Source of the DNA: JAPXSY01 sp034003585
GTDB taxonomy: Bacteria > Verrucomicrobiota > Kiritimatiellia > RFP12 > UBA1067
DNA: 11,378 bases
Assembly: GCA_034003585.1 (NCBI GenBank)
Contig: JAVEYH010000115.1
Location: 1 to 11,378, forward strand
Reading direction: 5' to 3'
Below the pieces are notes generated by a model. It saw nothing but the letters and a program-made list of their open reading frames with translations. It searched no databases and was not told the DNA's origin. Position numbers and translations under genes: made by a program. Of the stretch, positions 6,526 through 11,378 are shown piece after piece. Every line of letters starts with the position of its first letter. Positions within the stretch are counted from its first letter, which is position 1.

Positions 6526-7860
6526 ATGACTCCAGGACGGATTGCGGCCGGGTGCGTTCTGGCCGCGGTGGCGCGTGCGGCGGAACTGCCTTCCGCGGAG
6601 TATGACGTGGCGGTGATCGGCGGCGGATCGGCGGGGATTTGCGCGGCTCTGGCCAGCGGGCGCGCAGGGGCCAAGACGGTTCTGGCGGAGGCCGCGCACC
6701 AGGTCGGCGGCAACACGACGACCGGCGGGGTGAACTTCCCCGGGCTGTTCCACGCGTGGGGGCGTCAGGTGATTGACGGGATCGGATGGTCGCTGGTCAC
6801 CAATACGCTCGCCTTGGATGGCGGCAGGCTGCCGGACTTCAACACCCCCACGGGCAAACATCACTACCGGCATCAGATTCCGGTCAACATCCCCCTGTTT
6901 GTCGCGTTGTCGGAAGAGGCGCTCGCGCAAGCTGGCGTCACGATCCACTATCACGCCGCGCCGGTCCGTATCGAGAAAACCGATTCGGGGTGGCGTGTTT
7001 TTCTGGCCGCCGTCGGTGACACCTGGACAATCACCTGCCGTCAGATCGTCGACTGCACCGGCAACGGCGCGGTGGCCGCGATGCTGAAGATGAAGCGTCT
7101 GCAGGAAGAGGAGCGGCAGCCCGGTACGTTCGTGTACCGGATCAAAACGGATACGGACCTGACGAAACTGGATGCCAAGATGGTGCAGGCCCGATTCAAT
7201 GAGGCGGTGAAGCAGGGGATGGTGTTGCGCGGAGACTGCCGGTGGAGCGTGCCGCACTATCTGCAGGCGGGCGGCAACACGGCGAATTACGTGGAGGGCG
7301 CGGACAATTCCACAGCCGAGGCGCGCACCCGGACGAATCTGCGCGGCCGCGCCGCCATGCTGCGGATGGTCCGTTTCTTAAAAAGCATTCCGGGGTTGGA
7401 GCGGGTCAGGGTGGAGAGCATGTCGCCGGAAGTCGGGATCCGGGAGACCTACCGGGTTCTGGGCGAGCATCGGATTACGGGTGAGGAGTATATCCGCGGA
7501 CAACAGTGGGACGATTCGGTTTGTTATGCGTTCTATCCGGTGGACCTGCATGATGCCAAGACGGGTGTGAAGCCCGCGCATCTGGCGGAAGGCGTGGTAC
7601 CGACCGTCCCGTTGCGCGCCCTGATCCCTTTGGGCAGTCGTGACCTGCTGGTGGCGGGGCGGTGTCTGAGCAGTGACCGGCAGGCGAATTCCGCTTTGCG
7701 CGTGCAGGCGGCCTGCATGGCGACGGGACAGGCGGCGGGCGCTGCGGCGGCCCTGGCCGCGCGTCACGGGATCACGCCCGGCGCGGTGCCGCTGGGTGCG
7801 CTGAAGGAACTGCTGCGATCTCAGGGCGCGGTGGTTCCCGGCACGACCGCGAAACCGTAA
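6526..7860 (+). CDS. FAD-dependent oxidoreductase (FAD_oxidored, PF12831-type), possibly exported
   Basis: 444 residues. The dinucleotide-binding motif DVAVIGGGSAG is at 27-37 with TVLAE (51-55) ending the second strand. GGNTTTGGVN (61-70), the region GIRETYRVLGEHRITGEEYI (304-323), and the C-terminal DLLVAGRCLSSDRQANSALR (373-392) plus GQAAGAAAALAA (401-412) are all typical of the FAD-dependent oxidoreductases expanded in PVC bacteria. Substrate unknown; members are usually found beside carbohydrate-active or sulfatase genes. The first 20 residues (GRIAAGCVLAAVARAAE) resemble a short signal peptide, cleaving near ARA-AE, but no twin-arginine motif is seen although FAD proteins usually need folded export. 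It stands 51 bases after the argD terminator with no convincing promoter in between, and 41 bases before the GH38-like gene, so those two are probably co-transcribed. Confidence 0.85.
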   Translation: MTPGRIAAGCVLAAVARAAELPSAEYDVAVIGGGSAGICAALASGRAGAKTVLAEAAHQVGGNTTTGGVNFPGLFHAWGRQVIDGIGWSLVTNTLALDGGRLPDFNTPTGKHHYRHQIPVNIPLFVALSEEALAQAGVTIHYHAAPVRIEKTDSGWRVFLAAVGDTWTITCRQIVDCTGNGAVAAMLKMKRLQEEERQPGTFVYRIKTDTDLTKLDAKMVQARFNEAVKQGMVLRGDCRWSVPHYLQAGGNTANYVEGADNSTAEARTRTNLRGRAAMLRMVRFLKSIPGLERVRVESMSPEVGIRETYRVLGEHRITGEEYIRGQQWDDSVCYAFYPVDLHDAKTGVKPAHLAEGVVPTVPLRALIPLGSRDLLVAGRCLSSDRQANSALRVQAACMATGQAAGAAAALAARHGITPGAVPLGALKELLRSQGAVVPGTTAKP

Positions 7861-7901
7861 ATCCGTTTGGACGGGCCGGGCGATTTCAGGATAGTGGCAT
7901 C

Positions 7902-10900
7902 ATGAAAAAACCGTTTTTGTTGTTGCTGGTCTCCCTGTGCGTACGGGTGGCATGGTCGGAAATGCGAAGTCTGGAGGTAATCACCACCTCCCTCGTCACG
8001 CGCGAAACGCCTGCCCGGCGCGCGGTGCATGTGTTTTACGATTCGGACGGCGCTTGCGGCGGACTCGAGTTGTGGTGTTTCCAACTGGGGCGGATCATCC
8101 GCCGGTTCGATTTGCCCGACGCGAAGCGGGGAACCAATTTCGCCCGGGTTCTCACCGGTGTGACGGAAGAGGAAGGCTTCGTGGAATGGGAACTGAAAGC
8201 GAAACGCGGCCGGGTCTGGGCGCGCGCCAACGGCGCATGGACGAAGGTCCGTCCGTGGACGCTCTACCTGTTCACCTCCACCCACGCCGATATCGGGCTC
8301 CATGAGCCGCCGTACTGGCAGCGCGACATGGCGGTGCGGTATATCGATGACGCGATCCGGCTGATTGATGCGGACCCGGACGGCACCGACCCCGGCGCGT
8401 ACCGGTACGTGATGGAAGGCACGTGGTACTGGGGGAATTACGCGATGGACAGGGGCAAGGCCGCCGCGCGGCGGATTGCCGACCGCCACATCCGGACGGG
8501 ACGGCTCGGTGTGGGGGCGACGTGCGCGGGGAATCACACCCAGGCGTACGGGTTCGAGCAGGTGGCACGCAGCGCGTACACGCGGCGCGGGCTCCGGGAG
8601 GAATACGGCTTGGACCGCGACACCATGCTGATGGTGGACAACAACGGGCTTTCCTGGGGGATCGTGGGGCCGTACGCGAGCGCGGGAATCCGGAACGTGC
8701 TGTTTTTGCCGAATCAGTGGAATCCGCTGCCGTCGACGATCCGGCTGTACGACAAGGACAAACCGGGATGGACATGGAATCCGGACGCGCTTGGCGGCGG
8801 AACGCGCGTGGATGTGCGGTGGGACTCTTCGCTGCCGATGATTTTCTGGTGGCAGGGCGCGGACAAAACCTCAAAACTCCTCGTGTGGTGTTCCACGCAA
8901 TACGACAAGGGCGGTTCCGCGTTCGGCATCGGCCGATCCCTGCGGGACGGGGCGAAGCGTCCGTTCCAGATCCCGTACGCCGAAGAACGCATGGGCAGAC
9001 AACTCGCCCGGATGGAAAAGCGGTATCCGCTCGACGTGTGGGTCTTCGGCGATTATGGCGACAACGAACCGCCAAACCGGGCGCGCTCCGATTTTGTGAA
9101 AGCTTGGAATCAAGCATGGCGCTGGCCGGAAATGCGAACCTGCGCAAATCTCGCCGAACCGTTCGATCGGGTGCGCGACAAGTGGGGCGACCAACTCGCG
9201 ACGCTTTCGGGCGACTTGGTGAGCGGATGGGCGCAGCACACCGTTTCCACGCCGTGCCTGCTGGCCGACAAATTCGCGGCGGACCGGCTTCTGCCCGCCG
9301 CCGAAACCGCCTCGGCAATCGCAACGCTGACCCGGCCGAACTATGCCTATCCGAAAACGGAATACGCGCGCGCCTGGGAGATGCTCCTTTTGAACGACGA
9401 GCACTCGTACGGCACCAGCGGATACGCGGGACGGCGCGTTTTCGAGACCTGGATGCAGCACCGTGACTGGATCGGGCGCGCGACGGCGGCCGCCACCGCA
9501 GGCATGGCCGGTGCCCGCGCGGCGCTGGGCCTGGAGAGCAAGCCTGCCCCCGCAAAGGAATTCGCCGGGGAAACGACCGACGAAGCCCCGGTGCTGGAAA
9601 ACCGGTTTTACCGTGTCGGGTTCGCGCCCGACGGCGCGATCCGTTCGCTTTACGACAAGGAACTCGGACGCGAACTGCTCGATCCGGACTGCGGCACGAA
9701 CCTGAACGCGTTCCTCTACACGCGGGACAATCACCGGACGTTTGCGAAACCCGAGCGCCGCGGCGCCTTCCGGGTCTGTCGTGACGCGCGCGGCGGCGAG
9801 GTGCGCTTCGTGTGGGCGCATGCAGCGCTCGGCGCGGAAATCCGGGTGGCCGTGCGTCTGGGCGAGGAACGCAAGGCGCTGGAAATCGTAAACGAATTCC
9901 GGCACGCCCGCGATCTGTTCAACACCAACCGGTATTTTCGTTACGGGTATACCGCGTTTCCTTTCGCCGTCCCGGACGGGAGGTTTTCGGCACAGTTGAA
10001 CGGTCCGGTGATGCGCCCCTACGAAGACCTGACCGGCCACAACACGGACGCCTACGTCGCCGCGCGGGATTGGGTTGCCGTGGACAACGGCGAATTCGGC
10101 GTGGCGGTGATCGCACCCGATTCGCATCTTTTCGAGTTCGGGAAGATCTCCCCCGACAAGACGGTGTTTGGCGAATTCCCGGAGAACACCCATATCTACA
10201 ATTACCTGTTCACCGACTGGCTGCAGATGCATGTTCCTTCCGGCGATTTTCTGAATCCGAGATTCCGCTACTGGATCACGTCATTCCGGGGCGACTGGAA
10301 ACAAGCCCATGTGCCGAACTTCGCGGAGAGCTGTCTGGCGCCTTTCCCGGTTGGGGAGTATTTCCGGATCTCCGTATCTAACGTGACGCTCTCCGTGCTG
10401 AAGCCCGCTGAAGACGGCCGCGGGTACATCGCCCGGTTCCGCGAGACGTTGGGGGAGCGGACCCGCGTCACGGTGAAAAGCCCTCTCTTCCAAAAGGCGA
10501 AGTATACGTTATGCAACGTGATCGAGGATGACGAAAAACCGCTCGCCCGGTTCGAATTCGAGATCGGCCCCTTCCAGTTCGCGACGGTGCGCATGGAAGG
10601 ACGGAACGCGCCGCTCGCCGCGGGTCCGGACACGCGGGACGCCGCATTGGATCCGTACGGCAAGGAATACACCGCACTTCTTTCGAGTCCGCGCGCGGGA
10701 CACGGCGAATCCGATGGGCAGCTCTACCTGCTGTGGGGCCGTAACAACCATCCGGACTTCGGCCATTATGAGCTTTACCGCTCGGAAAACCCGGAGTTCG
10801 CGCCGGGGCCGGGAAACAAAGTCGCGGACGTGAAAAACGAACAATACGTCTGCGCCCGGTACGTGGACAAGGGTCTCAAGAGCCATACGCGGTATTGGTA

Positions 10901-11003
10901 CCGGTTGCGGACCGTCGACAAGCGGGGCGCGTGCGGCGGGTTTTCCGAGGCGTTTTCCGGCCTCACCCGGTTCGGCGGCGACTATTCCGCGAAGAAGCCT
11001 TGA
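7902..11003 (+). CDS. Exported GH38-like glycoside hydrolase (alpha-mannosidase-related) with C-terminal Fn3-like domain
   Basis: 1033 residues. A clear signal peptide (KKPFLLLLVSLCVRVAWS, cleavage near residue 19) sends it out of the cytoplasm. Residues 22-115 look like a small beta domain. The catalytic part begins at 120-131: TSTHADIG gives the H128-x-D130 zinc ligands of GH38. MLMVDNNG supplies D246, in the place of the GH38 nucleophile and third ligand, and LLLNDEHSYGTSG supplies H501, in the place of the fourth ligand. A beta-rich region (560-900) follows, with the GH38-type stretch VLKPAEDGRGYIARF (832-846). Residues about 935-1020 (LYLLWGRNNHPDFGHYELYR ... RYWYRLRTVDKRG) look like a fibronectin type III module. 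Retaining, metal-dependent glycoside cleavage is expected from the family, but alpha-mannoside specificity is not assured because this is a divergent branch. An AGGA lies 10 bases before the ATG. Confidence 0.82.
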   Translation: MKKPFLLLLVSLCVRVAWSEMRSLEVITTSLVTRETPARRAVHVFYDSDGACGGLELWCFQLGRIIRRFDLPDAKRGTNFARVLTGVTEEEGFVEWELKAKRGRVWARANGAWTKVRPWTLYLFTSTHADIGLHEPPYWQRDMAVRYIDDAIRLIDADPDGTDPGAYRYVMEGTWYWGNYAMDRGKAAARRIADRHIRTGRLGVGATCAGNHTQAYGFEQVARSAYTRRGLREEYGLDRDTMLMVDNNGLSWGIVGPYASAGIRNVLFLPNQWNPLPSTIRLYDKDKPGWTWNPDALGGGTRVDVRWDSSLPMIFWWQGADKTSKLLVWCSTQYDKGGSAFGIGRSLRDGAKRPFQIPYAEERMGRQLARMEKRYPLDVWVFGDYGDNEPPNRARSDFVKAWNQAWRWPEMRTCANLAEPFDRVRDKWGDQLATLSGDLVSGWAQHTVSTPCLLADKFAADRLLPAAETASAIATLTRPNYAYPKTEYARAWEMLLLNDEHSYGTSGYAGRRVFETWMQHRDWIGRATAAATAGMAGARAALGLESKPAPAKEFAGETTDEAPVLENRFYRVGFAPDGAIRSLYDKELGRELLDPDCGTNLNAFLYTRDNHRTFAKPERRGAFRVCRDARGGEVRFVWAHAALGAEIRVAVRLGEERKALEIVNEFRHARDLFNTNRYFRYGYTAFPFAVPDGRFSAQLNGPVMRPYEDLTGHNTDAYVAARDWVAVDNGEFGVAVIAPDSHLFEFGKISPDKTVFGEFPENTHIYNYLFTDWLQMHVPSGDFLNPRFRYWITSFRGDWKQAHVPNFAESCLAPFPVGEYFRISVSNVTLSVLKPAEDGRGYIARFRETLGERTRVTVKSPLFQKAKYTLCNVIEDDEKPLARFEFEIGPFQFATVRMEGRNAPLAAGPDTRDAALDPYGKEYTALLSSPRAGHGESDGQLYLLWGRNNHPDFGHYELYRSENPEFAPGPGNKVADVKNEQYVCARYVDKGLKSHTRYWYRLRTVDKRGACGGFSEAFSGLTRFGGDYSAKKP

Positions 11004-11011
11004 TGTTTTGC

Positions 11012-11031
11012 AGGGGTCGCTTCGCACCCCT
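11012..11031 (+). terminator. Weak hairpin after the GH38-like gene
   Basis: AGGGGT (11012-11017) pairs with ACCCCT (11026-11031) around an 8-base loop, 8 bases after the stop codon. No T-run follows on either strand, so termination efficiency is doubtful; it may be only a 3'-end hairpin. Confidence 0.35.
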
Positions 11032-11068
11032 TGAGTGTGATTCCCGGATTGCTTTCGGGCGGGGTAGT

Positions 11069-11087
11069 CTGTACCCTTATGTCATCG
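11069..11087 (+). promoter_or_regulatory. Upstream element of argG shared with argJ
   Basis: CTGTACCCT (11069-11077) and TCATCG (11082-11087) recur from the argJ upstream region with 4 instead of 5 intervening bases. GGGTA (11062-11066) and TACCC (11072-11076) form a short inverted repeat overlapping it. TTGCTT (11049-11054) and TACCCT (11072-11077) at 17-base spacing could be a weak promoter using the shared element as its -10. The element lies 27 bases before the argG start codon. Function inferred only. Confidence 0.35.
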
Positions 11088-11113
11088 GAATGGATCTGAC
11101 GGGAGAGAACGGA

Positions 11114-11378
11114 ATGGCACTGACATTGACGGATTTACGTGGCAAAACGGTGGGCGCGTGCGTGTCCGGCGGCTTGGACAGCCGCACGATCGCCAAGGTG
11201 ATGGTTGAGGCGGGCGTAAAGGTGGTCGCGTTTTCGGCGGACCTTGGTCAACCGGACGAGAAAAACATCAACGACATCAAGAAGCGCATGGCGCCCTGCG
11301 GCGTCGACACGGTGATCATCGACCTCAAGGGAGCGATGGCTGAGGCGTGTTTTCAGGTGATTGAGGCGCAGGCCATGT
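11114..11378 (+). CDS. argG: Argininosuccinate synthase, N-terminal part (3' end outside window)
   Basis: 88 codons are visible, with no stop before the window edge. The enzyme ligates citrulline and aspartate with ATP, the penultimate arginine step. The N-type ATP pyrophosphatase P-loop is VSGGLDSRT (about 18-26), followed by VVAFSADLGQPDE (about 38-50), a segment shared with the E. coli-like ArgG form (TANLGQPDE). The loop reads SGGLDSRT rather than the common SGGLDTS. ATG 11114 is preceded by GGAGA 7 bases upstream (11102-11106); an in-frame ATG at 11090 would add 8 residues and has no such site. It is separated from argJBD by the oxidoreductase/GH38-like pair and has its own upstream region, so it is probably a distinct transcription unit. 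Confidence 0.93.
   Translation, partial: MALTLTDLRGKTVGACVSGGLDSRTIAKVMVEAGVKVVAFSADLGQPDEKNINDIKKRMAPCGVDTVIIDLKGAMAEACFQVIEAQAM

Noticed and set aside
5199..6716. 505-codon open frame on the minus strand opposite argD
   Set aside because: It lies antisense to a gene with all class III aminotransferase motifs, its translation is His/Arg/Gln-rich low-complexity sequence with no recognisable domain, and such shadow frames are expected at this GC content.
8871..10232. 453-codon minus-strand frame, with a similar 427-codon frame at 8272-9555
   Set aside because: Both are antisense to the GH38-like gene, they overlap each other in different frames, and their composition is that of mirrored GC-rich codons.

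Overview
The window is GC-rich bacterial chromosome with closely packed genes, mostly on the + strand. Long spurious antisense reading frames are common, as expected at this base composition. The gene mix fits a free-living or gut member of the PVC group (Kiritimatiellota, Lentisphaerota or Verrucomicrobiota): a secreted beta-helix protein, exported FAD-dependent oxidoreductases and large GH38-like enzymes, and an arginine pathway using bifunctional ArgJ. This placement is inference from gene content, not from a marker gene.

Layout. 1-369 is the tail of a secreted beta-helix protein. 370-812 holds no protein gene except the start of the next one, but carries a minus-strand tRNA-Pro(CGG) with its own promoter (642-669) and a 17-bp hairpin terminator (495-536). 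813-1769 is a secreted serine D-Ala-D-Ala carboxypeptidase. It converges on thpR (1775-2335, minus), which is divergent from pncC (2423-2920), a nicotinamide-nucleotide amidase whose promoter suggests a nearly or fully leaderless mRNA. 3036-6410 is an argJ-argB-argD cluster, closed by a textbook terminator at 6446-6474. 6526-11003 is a two-gene unit: an FAD-dependent oxidoreductase and a 1033-residue GH38-like hydrolase, both with N-terminal signal-like segments. 11114 to the edge is the start of argG.

How the genes work together. ArgJ recycles the acetyl group between acetylornithine and glutamate, ArgB phosphorylates N-acetylglutamate and ArgD transaminates the semialdehyde; ArgG uses the later product citrulline. 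argC, argF and argH are not in the window. The arg series is interrupted between argD and argG by the oxidoreductase/hydrolase pair, which looks like a small carbohydrate-processing cassette. The stretches upstream of argJ and argG share a 9-mer and a 6-mer at nearly equal spacing, hinting that the two transcription units are co-regulated despite the interruption.

I see no CRISPR array, insertion sequence, phage gene or defence system. The most interesting items are the oxidoreductase/GH38-like cassette and the shared upstream motif of the two arg units.
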